Of a DNA stretch of 64,000 bases, positions 25,167 to 32,414 are shown one piece after another. The stretch lies in contig CAJULJ010000006.1 of NCBI GenBank assembly GCA_910587395.1, forward strand, positions 1-64,000, written 5' to 3'. Below the pieces are notes generated by a model. The model saw only the letters and a list, made by a program, of their open reading frames with translations. It was not told where the DNA came from and did no database searches. Within the stretch, counting starts at the first letter, position 1. Every line of letters starts with the position of its first letter. The position numbers and the translations under genes are program-made. The DNA comes from an uncultured Oscillospiraceae bacterium (GTDB lineage Bacteria; Bacillota; Clostridia; Oscillospirales; Oscillospiraceae).

Positions 25167-26162
25167 TTATCCCGTGACAACCACCTTACAATACGGCTCC
25201 GACTTGTCCCGCATGACGGCCAGTCCCCTCTCCAGCCGCTCCCTCTCCAGGACGTGGGAAACAATCTTCTCAACCTGCAGCTTTCCCTCCGACACCAACC
25301 GCGCCGTCTCCGCCCAGTCGCTGTTCCCCCCGCCATAGGAGGAATTCCATGTTCCAATCAGCGTCAGCTGCTTGCGCAGGATGCTCCAATACAGATCCTG
25401 GGACAGAGTCCTCGCCCCGTCCGGATTCCCCATCAGAACCACCCTGCCGCCGGGCGCGGCCAGCGCCAGGCTCTCCTCCAGAGCCTCCGCGCTTCCCACC
25501 GCCTCAATCACGCAGCCGCAGCCGCCATCTGTACCAGTAAAATACTCCAAGCCGCAGCGCTGAACCAATTCCCGTTTTTCCTCACTCCGGCCCTTGACGG
25601 CCACCTGACCCGCGCCATAGATTTTCGCCCACTGTCCGGCCATCAGGCCGATGGCCCCCGTACCGACGACGCACACGGCATCTCCCGGCTTGACGCTCGC
25701 CCGTTTCACCGCGTGAAGCGCCACTGCCGCGGGCTCCAGCAGCGCCCCCTGGATATTCCCCACCGCATCCGGGAGCTCGATCAAATTCCACACTGGAACC
25801 GCCACAAATTCCGCAAAGCCCCCGTCCCGCCGGGAGCCGATGTAATCATAGTGCGAGCAAGTCTCATATTCACCCTTTTGACATGAGGGACACTGCCTGC
25901 AGGGGATCAGAGGGAATACGCCCACCCGTTTTCCAATCCACGAACGGTCTCCCTCGTCCGCCACCTGTTCCACCCGGCCGCAGAACTCATGACCGGGGAT
26001 GGTGGGAAAATGATAGGTCCCCTTTTCAAAAATCCGCGGGATGTCTGAGCTGCATATCCCGGCGGCCAGCACCCGCACCACGGCCCAGCCCGGCCACGGT
26101 TCCGGCATCGGCACGTCTTCATACCGCAGATCCCCCACCCCGTGGAGCACATACGCCTTCAT
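25167..26162 (-). CDS. Zinc-dependent polyol(-phosphate) dehydrogenase, GatD-like
   Basis: A 331-residue medium-chain dehydrogenase. Catalytic zinc ligands lie in GICSSDIPRIF and GHEFCG. Structural zinc cysteines are in CRQCPSCQKGEYETC. YDYIGSRRDGGFAEFV is shared with galactitol-1-phosphate 5-dehydrogenase. The cofactor motif is VVGTGAIGLMAGQW. Its gene overlaps the cytidylyltransferase upstream (ATGA) and follows a pentose-phosphate epimerase, so it most likely interconverts a ketopentose phosphate and a pentitol phosphate for CDP activation, as TarJ does for ribitol. It resembles GatD more than TarJ. Confidence 0.8.
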   Translation of the reverse strand: MKAYVLHGVGDLRYEDVPMPEPWPGWAVVRVLAAGICSSDIPRIFEKGTYHFPTIPGHEFCGRVEQVADEGDRSWIGKRVGVFPLIPCRQCPSCQKGEYETCSHYDYIGSRRDGGFAEFVAVPVWNLIELPDAVGNIQGALLEPAAVALHAVKRASVKPGDAVCVVGTGAIGLMAGQWAKIYGAGQVAVKGRSEEKRELVQRCGLEYFTGTDGGCGCVIEAVGSAEALEESLALAAPGGRVVLMGNPDGARTLSQDLYWSILRKQLTLIGTWNSSYGGGNSDWAETARLVSEGKLQVEKIVSHVLERERLERGLAVMRDKSEPYCKVVVTG

Positions 26163-26884
26163 GGCACCAGTTCTCTCTTTCGCAGCAGTTTTTCACAAAG
26201 CTCCAGATCAGACGGATATGTGATCTTGATGTTCTCATGTTCCCCCGGAATCATCTTTACCTTCCAGCCCCTGCTGTAGGGCAATTGGCAGCTGCCGCTC
26301 ATCGTGCTGAGCACTTCCGGCGGAGTCTCCTCGTACAAGCGCAGGTAAGCCTGATAGCGAAACGCCTCCGGGGCCTGCCCCGCATAAAGCGTTGACCGCT
26401 CCAGCAGCCCATCCACCCACCGGCCATCCCGGCTGGTATAGGCCGTGTCCGTCACCGGCAGAACCGGAAGGACGCCGGGAGCTTCTTCCAGCCCCTGCAG
26501 CAGTCGGATCATCAGGTCCGCGCTTGCAAGGGGCCGCACCGCATCCTGGACCACCACCCCGTCCCGGCTTCCCGTAAGAAACGGCCGAAGCGCCCGAAGC
26601 CCATTGAGGATCGAGCCCTGGCGGTCTCTTCCAGCGGGAGCCGGCGCCCGCAGCTTGGTCAGTCCGTACTCCGCTTTCCACCGCAGGATTTGCTCATGCC
26701 ATTCCCGCGCCGCAGCTACCACGATGCCGCCGACCGCTTCACAGGATTGGAGCTGTTCAAGCGTATAGATCAGGACAGGCTTGCCCATAATCGCCTGATA
26801 CTGCTTGGGGATATCCGTCCCCATCCGGTCTCCTGTGCCGCCCGACAAGACCAGCGCCGCGTTCCTTGCCTGTTCCATCTTCAC
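26159..26884 (-). CDS. IspD/TarI-family cytidylyltransferase (copy 1)
   Basis: A 241-residue nucleotidyltransferase: ALVLSGGTGDRMGTDIPKQY is the CTP-binding loop, RQGSILNGLRAL and VVQDAVRPLAS contact base and metal, and HENIKITYPSDLELCEKLL is the C-terminal hallmark. IspD acts on methylerythritol phosphate, TarI on ribitol 5-phosphate. Coupling by ATGA overlap to a polyol dehydrogenase and the presence of a second paralogue at 62480-63187 argue for a polyol phosphate substrate. GTG 26884 is adjacent to the epimerase stop; ATG 26878 is an alternative start. Confidence 0.85.
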   Translation of the reverse strand: MKMEQARNAALVLSGGTGDRMGTDIPKQYQAIMGKPVLIYTLEQLQSCEAVGGIVVAAAREWHEQILRWKAEYGLTKLRAPAPAGRDRQGSILNGLRALRPFLTGSRDGVVVQDAVRPLASADLMIRLLQGLEEAPGVLPVLPVTDTAYTSRDGRWVDGLLERSTLYAGQAPEAFRYQAYLRLYEETPPEVLSTMSGSCQLPYSRGWKVKMIPGEHENIKITYPSDLELCEKLLRKRELVP

Positions 26885-27547
26885 TCAAAAGCGCAGCTCG
26901 CGGATGGCCTGCAGGGTTTCGCCATAGGACCTGCTTTTCCCAAACAGGAGGGTCGTGCCAAGCACGAACCCTTTGACCCCTTTGGGGGCGTACTCCGTGA
27001 TCTTATCCGCGCTGCAGGCGCCGTCCCAGTAAAGCTCGAACCCCATGTCCTCTTTGATGGAAAGCAGCTTCGTGATCTTTTTGCCCACATAGGGCAGGTA
27101 CATCTGCCCCGCGTTCCCTGGATTCACCGACATGACCAGCACCTTTTTCACAATGCGCAGCATTTCCATGATCGTTTCCACCGAGGTGCCGGGATTGATG
27201 GCAATGCCCGGTATCATGCCCGCGTCAATAATCACCTGCAAAGTCGTGGACGGGTGGTATTCCGCCTCAGGGTGAATGTAGATGGTATCTCCCTGCCGCA
27301 GGTTTTTTGTAAACAAATTGATCCGGTCGTTGGGCCGCTCGATCATCAGATGTACGTCCAGGGGCTTGCCGGTTGCGCCGGCGATATAGCGCATATCATT
27401 CAAGGACATGGCAAAGTTGGGCACATACCGCCCGTCCATGATGTCGATGTGGAAGGAGTCGATGCCCCCCTCCTCCAGGGCCCGCACCTCGCTCTCCAGA
27501 TGCCCATAGTCCGCGCACATCATGGAGGCCATCAGCTCAAATTGCAT
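26885..27547 (-). CDS. Ribulose-phosphate 3-epimerase family protein
   Basis: A 220-residue TIM-barrel enzyme. ASMMCADYGHLESEV replaces the usual PSILSADF start, FHIDIMDGRYVPNF and LDVHLMIERP carry metal-binding His/Asp residues, and VLVMSVNPGNAGQ is the phosphate loop. It should interconvert ketopentose (or ketohexose) phosphates. Followed by cytidylyltransferase and dehydrogenase genes, it probably supplies the precursor of a CDP-polyol rather than serving the pentose phosphate pathway. ATG 27547 is preceded by AAGAGGT; a start at 27580 that overlaps the upstream stop is possible. Confidence 0.85.
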   Translation of the reverse strand: MQFELMASMMCADYGHLESEVRALEEGGIDSFHIDIMDGRYVPNFAMSLNDMRYIAGATGKPLDVHLMIERPNDRINLFTKNLRQGDTIYIHPEAEYHPSTTLQVIIDAGMIPGIAINPGTSVETIMEMLRIVKKVLVMSVNPGNAGQMYLPYVGKKITKLLSIKEDMGFELYWDGACSADKITEYAPKGVKGFVLGTTLLFGKSRSYGETLQAIRELRF

Positions 27548-27576
27548 CTCATACCTCTTTTCAGCGGTCACGCCGG

Positions 27577-28650
27577 TCACGGCATGACCGCGTATAAAAC
27601 CGTCTCTGTGTTCCCGTTCGAGTGGTGCCGCACATACAGCCTGTATTCCGGCACCAGTTGCTTGATATACCGTGGGATTGTCACCATATCCTCTGTTTTG
27701 TGATAGATGCAGACGGCCAGCTTCGGCTTGTCCCTGAGGATTGTCCGCTTCGCCCCCTTCAGAGACTCCAATTCAGCGCCCTCCACATCCATCTTGATAA
27801 ACGTAACCCGCTCGTCCGGGTCCACGACCTCATCAATCGGCGCCACGCAGACGCTGCTTCCTCCGGTCTCCGCAATGCACGAGCTGACATCTCCATCCTC
27901 TTTGAAGTGCAGGACGGTCCGCTCGCTCCATGTCCCAACGGGCAGGATCTCCGCCTGAGAAAAGTTTTCTGTTTCCTTTCGCGCCAGACACCGTCTGTAG
28001 TTCTCCGGGTCCGGCTCAAAGGCGTAAACCTTTTTTACATGCCCGCAATACCGGCTCAGCCTGATGGAACACTCCAGATCAAAGCAGCCCGCGTCAACAA
28101 AAACCTCCTCGGCCTCATAGCGCATAAATTCCGGCTCAAAGTACTGCCCCGGGTCGCTTCCATCTCCCTGCGGATAATAATCCGCTATATCAAAAATCTG
28201 ATCCCGGGGATAACCGCCCTCCTCCAGGATCTGCGCGATCTCATCCCGCGCTCTCGTCGTGTTGATCACCACATTCAGCTCATTTTGAGCCAGCAGCTCC
28301 TCCGGACTCATCACCGGATAGCCCAGATAGCCGGTTTTCTGCTTGCTCTTCGTTCCGCTGCAAAACCCGACAAACCGGTCGTCACACGCCCAATAGCGCA
28401 GGCACTCCTTTCCGATCACCCCAGCCCCGTACAAAACGATCTTCCGGTCCTTCGGCATGGAATCGCGCAAGTCGGCAATCGTTTTGCCCTTTAAGGGCGT
28501 CAGGTTCGGCAGATAGGCCGTTACAATTTTTTTGATATAGCTTAGATTGCCGGAGATCAGATAATTGAGCCGATTCAAATAGATGTCCTTCGACTCATCG
28601 TCCTCCAGCATCCGGTATACGTCCGCGTACTCTTGTAATCTGTCCGCCAT
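27577..28650 (-). CDS. FkbM-family methyltransferase with N-terminal Rossmann-like domain
   Basis: A 357-residue protein. The first 60 residues are helical, then KIVLYGAGVIGKECLRYW starts the recurring PglD-like module. The FkbM methyltransferase part has EEVFVDAGCFD, VYAFEPDPENYRRC, VAPIDEVV and FIKMDVEGAELESLKGA. FkbM enzymes O-methylate sugars. ATG 28650 has GAGGAA at good spacing; an earlier ATG touching the upstream stop (28686) cannot be excluded. It sits between the PHP and epimerase genes in the same transcription unit. Confidence 0.82.
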   Translation of the reverse strand: MADRLQEYADVYRMLEDDESKDIYLNRLNYLISGNLSYIKKIVTAYLPNLTPLKGKTIADLRDSMPKDRKIVLYGAGVIGKECLRYWACDDRFVGFCSGTKSKQKTGYLGYPVMSPEELLAQNELNVVINTTRARDEIAQILEEGGYPRDQIFDIADYYPQGDGSDPGQYFEPEFMRYEAEEVFVDAGCFDLECSIRLSRYCGHVKKVYAFEPDPENYRRCLARKETENFSQAEILPVGTWSERTVLHFKEDGDVSSCIAETGGSSVCVAPIDEVVDPDERVTFIKMDVEGAELESLKGAKRTILRDKPKLAVCIYHKTEDMVTIPRYIKQLVPEYRLYVRHHSNGNTETVLYAVMP

Positions 28651-28686
28651 AATCTGTTCCTCGCCTTCCAGCGCCATGGAGTTCAT

Positions 28687-29505
28687 CTATCCCATCAGCC
28701 AGTCCAACTCCAGCTCCAGCGCCGCCATCGGATGATCCGGCTTGTTCTTTTCCCCGTGAAAATCGCTGCCGCCGGTCACGTGGAGCTCATACTTCTCCGC
28801 AAGGCGCAGATACTCCGCCTGCTGCTCCGGCGTGTGCTTCGGATAGAAGCACTCGATGGCGTCAAGCCCATAGCTTACCAGCCGCCGCACCAGCTCCTCC
28901 AGGGTCTCCTCCCCCAGAACGATCTGATACGGATGGGCCAGAGAAACCTTTCCTCCCGATGCTTTGATCCGTTCCACGCACTCCTGGGCGCTGGGCTTCG
29001 TTCCCTTCTCAGTCTGCTGAAATTCCACCGTGTCCAGGTATCGGTCAAAGGCCTCCTTGCGCGTGGACACATATCCGTGGCGCAGCATCACCTGTGCAAA
29101 GTGGGGCCGGCCGATCACACCGCCCTTTGCCTCCGCCTCCACCTCGTCAAGAGGGACATCCACCCCTCTCTCACGCAGGAAGCTCACGATGCGGTATTTC
29201 CGGTCGTTCCGGCCCTTTTTCATGTCGCTGCTCATCCGGCGTATGCCGGACGTTGCCGGGGAAAATCCATACCCGAGGATGTGGAGATTGAGATAATCGT
29301 CCGCGCTCAATTCAATGCCGCTCAGAACGCGCAGGCCCAGCGCCTCTCCTGTCTCCACGGCCTCCTTGACCCCGTCCGCCGTGTCATGGTCTGTCAGCGC
29401 CAGAACGTCCAGTCCCCGTTCCTTTGCCAGCCGTACCAGCTCCGCCGGAGCATACTGGCCGTCGGAGGCCGTGCTGTGGGTATGCAGATCAGCCACATAG
29501 TTCAT
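28687..29505 (-). CDS. PHP-domain metal-dependent phosphoesterase
   Basis: A 272-residue protein with the PHP motifs ADLHTHSTASDGQ, ALTDHDTADG, SGIELSAD, VSLAHPYQ and TGGSDFHG that together bind a metal cluster. It resembles the YciV family (nucleoside 3',5'-bisphosphate phosphatase or RNase AM). A 3',5'-ADP phosphatase would be the expected partner of a PAPS-dependent sulfotransferase, because it removes the inhibitory PAP product. Its position between a CysC-like kinase and a sulfotransferase-like gene fits that idea (inference). ATG 29505 has AAGGGTG upstream. Confidence 0.82.
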   Translation of the reverse strand: MNYVADLHTHSTASDGQYAPAELVRLAKERGLDVLALTDHDTADGVKEAVETGEALGLRVLSGIELSADDYLNLHILGYGFSPATSGIRRMSSDMKKGRNDRKYRIVSFLRERGVDVPLDEVEAEAKGGVIGRPHFAQVMLRHGYVSTRKEAFDRYLDTVEFQQTEKGTKPSAQECVERIKASGGKVSLAHPYQIVLGEETLEELVRRLVSYGLDAIECFYPKHTPEQQAEYLRLAEKYELHVTGGSDFHGEKNKPDHPMAALELELDWLMG

Positions 29506-29506
29506 A

Positions 29507-30049
29507 TCATTCACCCTTGTCGTTCAGGAAGCGTTTTTCCAACCGCTCCACGATGGCCTCCGGAGTTTCGCCGCCGTCATTTTGTATCACAACGTCCGGG
29601 CGTTCCGGCTCGTCATAGGGCAGGTCCACCCCTACCACATTTTTTGCCCCGGAGGAATACAATCCCTTCTGATCCCTCTTATAGAGCGTCTCTTGGGTCA
29701 CCTTGACATAAATCTCTCTGTAATTCTCAATGTTTGCCCGGTTCCAGGCCCGGATCTCGTTATACATTGAGATGCTGCAGCAAACCACGTCCAGTCCCCG
29801 CTCCGTCAAGTCCCGGCAGCGCTGGAACAGCGCTCGCGCTCCGGCCTTTCGGGCCTGCGTCGTATAACGGCTGTCCACCGTCGCCGCATCGCCTGTGTTA
29901 TGCCCCGCCGCGCTCCGCTGACGGTCGCCGTCCAGCAGCACCGCCCTTGGTTTCCTTTCTTTGAGCCGTTCATAAAACAGCCCGCCGATGGTGGTCTTGC
30001 CCGCACCGGCCAGACCGGTAAAAAAGTACAGCGTTCCCTTTTCGCCCAT
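29507..30049 (-). CDS. CysC-like kinase (annotated adenylylsulfate kinase family)
   Basis: A 180-residue P-loop kinase: FFTGLAGAGKTTIGGLFYE is Walker A, LLDGDRQR the substrate loop, DVVCCSISMYNEIRAWNR the second conserved block, and KVTQETLYKRDQKGLY the lid. CysC makes PAPS from APS, and the nearby sulfotransferase-like gene would use PAPS. However, ATP sulfurylase is absent from the window, and a CysC homologue in Campylobacter capsule synthesis phosphorylates cytidine diphosphoramidate instead, so another nucleotide substrate is possible. GAGGAGG precedes the ATG. A second copy is cut by the right edge of the window. Confidence 0.8.
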   Translation of the reverse strand: MGEKGTLYFFTGLAGAGKTTIGGLFYERLKERKPRAVLLDGDRQRSAAGHNTGDAATVDSRYTTQARKAGARALFQRCRDLTERGLDVVCCSISMYNEIRAWNRANIENYREIYVKVTQETLYKRDQKGLYSSGAKNVVGVDLPYDEPERPDVVIQNDGGETPEAIVERLEKRFLNDKGE

Positions 30050-30063
30050 TGAGAGCGTCCTCC

Positions 30064-30249
30064 TCAGTGGTCTTGATATCGTTCCAGCGCCCGGTCGATC
30101 TGCTCCCGCAGGATTTCCAGCCCCTGCTGAAGCCTGACACGGGACGCGTCGCTGCAGTCGCCGCTGGCGGACCGCTCCGCCAGCTCCAGCATCCGCTCCA
30201 GCAGATACTGCACCTCCTCCAGCGCGCCGTTCAGCTCGTCGTGCTCCAT
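30064..30249 (-). CDS. 61-residue flagellin-like mini protein
   Basis: This short gene lies 4 bases after the sulfotransferase-like gene and its stop forms part of the region carrying the next gene's ribosome binding site. Residues about 9-50 (EVQYLLERMLELAERSASG, then RLQQGLEILREQIDRAL) align with the flagellin helix encoded at 32415-34325 (EVHDMLNRMVELATQSANG, then AQLQKEVDQLKSEINRIA), with about 17 identities in 48 positions by eye. It lacks the rest of flagellin. It may be a binding mimic or adaptor for the modification enzyme or for a flagellin chaperone, or a remnant that has stayed open. No known function. Confidence 0.6.
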   Translation of the reverse strand: MEHDELNGALEEVQYLLERMLELAERSASGDCSDASRVRLQQGLEILREQIDRALERYQDH

Positions 30250-30253
30250 ATTC

Positions 30254-32248
30254 TTAATGATACAGCGGCTGCTCCAGCAGCGCCGGGTCAAGCTCCAGCT
30301 GGGGCATCATGCGCAGCGGCTGGCCCCTCTTGTTCACAAAGCGCAGGCCCTCCAGCAGGATCTCCACGTTGTCCAAACGATTCTGCGCGTATTGTTTCAT
30401 GCTGTCTTCCAGCAGGCCCAGCTGAACCTTTTCCTCCAGCTCCTCGTCAACCCGTTCGCCGTCCAGATAGCTCACGATGGCCTTGTGGAAATACTTGGTC
30501 CACGTTTCCCGCATGTAGTGGTCCACCGTGGTGAAGCCCTTCACCCATTCCTTCGCGCGGGCCTCGTCCACCGGTGTGCCGTCGTAATATTGGAAGTCGT
30601 ACCCATAATACTCATAGGCGTCCCGCAGGAAGTATTCAATGAAGCACCGTTCGTCCTCGTTGGCGTATTCGTCATAGGTTCGATACACCGGCGCGGTGTC
30701 AAAGCCCTCCATGTGCGCCTGCCGGCCGCCCTCGGTGCACCGGGTCATGCTCTCGGTATAGGGCAGGTCCAAAAACGCGGCCAGCGCGGTAAATACCGCC
30801 TTCGGATTCAGCTTCGCGTCCTCAAACCGGACCAGAACACTGTCCCTGTACAGCCGGTCCTCCGGGTCGATCATAAAGCTGCGGTTCAAAACGCGCTCCA
30901 TCGCCACGTCGCTGACCACCGCCACCCTGTCGTCGCCGTACTGCTCCTCGTAGACCTGCGACATGATGTACATAAACCGGACGGTGGCGCTGTGGCTGGT
31001 GGTAAACCGCCGCAGGGGCGTAAAGGTCTTGATGTACTTGAAATTTTGGAAAATGGGAGACGTGCGCACCTGCTCATAGCTCTCCGACTCCAGCACCGTT
31101 CGATTCTCGCCGTCCACCCGGAGCCGATACTCAATGTTTTCAAAGTGCGGCTGGAAAAACATCGCCGGAACGATCCGCGAACCCATATCCAGTCCGCATA
31201 CGGCGTCCTGCCGCCCCAGATAAACCGCCGCCAGGATGTCCTTATCCGTGCGGCTCTGCATGTGGTACAGCTCCTCCGTCAAACCAACGGACCAGTCAAG
31301 CTCTTCAGCGGCCTGCCGCGCGTTTTTCGCGCTCTTCAATACCGCTCTGACCTTCTCCAGCACATCCGTGATGCTGTCCATCATCACGGAGGGCAGGCAG
31401 ATCAGGTTCGGGTGGGCGTCGAACACCTCGTTGAAGAAATCGCCGCCGTTGTGGGTGGACAGCTGGGTGTGCCAGATCAGCCGGTTCACCTCGCGGATGC
31501 CCACGGGCCTCACCGGATACTGGCTGTAATCAATCCCAAACCGCTCCTTGAAGTCGATGGGGTACTGCTCCGCCTCATCCTCAATTAAGAACACCAGCTT
31601 TTTCTCCTCAAGCACCTTGCGAAGGTTCAGGCACTGCAAATAGGAGCAAAACACACCCCAGTCCGTATAGTGCAGGTAAACGTGGTTTTCCCGGCCGATA
31701 TGCTCGCTTTTGCGCACATTGTCGTTGAGATACTCCAGCTCATACTGGGAAAAAACATCCCGCGCCAGGATGGGCCTTTCCAGGTCCCTAAAAAAATTCC
31801 GGCTCACCACCTGGTTCCCAAAATTCACAAACTCCCCGAACCGCTTCTCCGCCCGGTAAAAGGGGATATACCCATTGTGGTCATCGTAGGGAAAAAACTG
31901 GACGGGCAGCTCCTCAAAGGGAACAAAATCCCGCCGGAACAGATAGGGATATTTGCCCAGCAGCTTGCAGTTGCGCTCATAGCGGGACTTGAGCAGCCTT
32001 ACGTTGGGCTCGTAAAAAACCGCCTCCATCAGCGGCAGGATGTCCTCCTGGAAATGGCCCTGGTTATACAGCTCCCGGAAGCAGCCGTAGGAGATGCGGT
32101 AATCCCCCCCGCTTTGCAGAATAAAGGCCGCCGCCTCCATGCGCTCCACCGGCTCCCCCGCCTCCTGCAGGGACAGCGTATAGGCCCGGCAGGCGTCCTC
32201 CGTCTGCCCCAGCTCCACCAGCCTCCGCGCGATCTCAATAGCCCTCAT
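30254..32248 (-). CDS. Large sulfotransferase-like protein next to flagellin
   Basis: A 664-residue protein. The first 100 residues are helical and TPR-like (RAIEIARRLVELGQTEDACR). The middle is unfamiliar, with DWGVFCSYLQCLNLRKVLE. Toward the C-terminus VLVRFEDAKLNPKAVFTALA followed by FLDLPY matches the 3'-phosphate-binding segment of PAPS-dependent sulfotransferases. It is transcribed just after flagellin, before the mini-flagellin, CysC-like and PHP genes, so flagellin or its glycan is the likely target. ATG 32248 follows AAAGGA. The sulfotransferase call rests mainly on one motif plus context. Confidence 0.6.
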   Translation of the reverse strand: MRAIEIARRLVELGQTEDACRAYTLSLQEAGEPVERMEAAAFILQSGGDYRISYGCFRELYNQGHFQEDILPLMEAVFYEPNVRLLKSRYERNCKLLGKYPYLFRRDFVPFEELPVQFFPYDDHNGYIPFYRAEKRFGEFVNFGNQVVSRNFFRDLERPILARDVFSQYELEYLNDNVRKSEHIGRENHVYLHYTDWGVFCSYLQCLNLRKVLEEKKLVFLIEDEAEQYPIDFKERFGIDYSQYPVRPVGIREVNRLIWHTQLSTHNGGDFFNEVFDAHPNLICLPSVMMDSITDVLEKVRAVLKSAKNARQAAEELDWSVGLTEELYHMQSRTDKDILAAVYLGRQDAVCGLDMGSRIVPAMFFQPHFENIEYRLRVDGENRTVLESESYEQVRTSPIFQNFKYIKTFTPLRRFTTSHSATVRFMYIMSQVYEEQYGDDRVAVVSDVAMERVLNRSFMIDPEDRLYRDSVLVRFEDAKLNPKAVFTALAAFLDLPYTESMTRCTEGGRQAHMEGFDTAPVYRTYDEYANEDERCFIEYFLRDAYEYYGYDFQYYDGTPVDEARAKEWVKGFTTVDHYMRETWTKYFHKAIVSYLDGERVDEELEEKVQLGLLEDSMKQYAQNRLDNVEILLEGLRFVNKRGQPLRMMPQLELDPALLEQPLYH

Positions 32249-32337
32249 TGCCGTTGATTCCTTTCTTTCCGTCTTTCTGTGGCATTTGCGAAAAGCGCCG
32301 GACAAAACGGCGGCTTTCGCAAACGCCGCAGGCATTG

Positions 32338-32372
32338 TAAAAGGGGGCGGGCAAAGCCCGCCCCCTTTTTTT
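32338..32372. terminator. Terminator downstream of flagellin
   Basis: GGGGGCGGGC and GCCCGCCCCC form a 10-bp stem with a 3-base loop (AAA/TTT), flanked by TTTT on the minus strand and a T7 run on the plus strand. A second weaker hairpin, GCGGC...GCCGC followed by CGTTTTGT on the minus strand (about 32305-32330), lies between it and the next gene. No promoter was seen here, so partial read-through from flagellin may drive the genes that follow. Confidence 0.88.
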
Positions 32373-32414
32373 GCTGCGAACGGTTTTGCTGTGCCAAAAA
32401 CAACCCGGCAGGAA

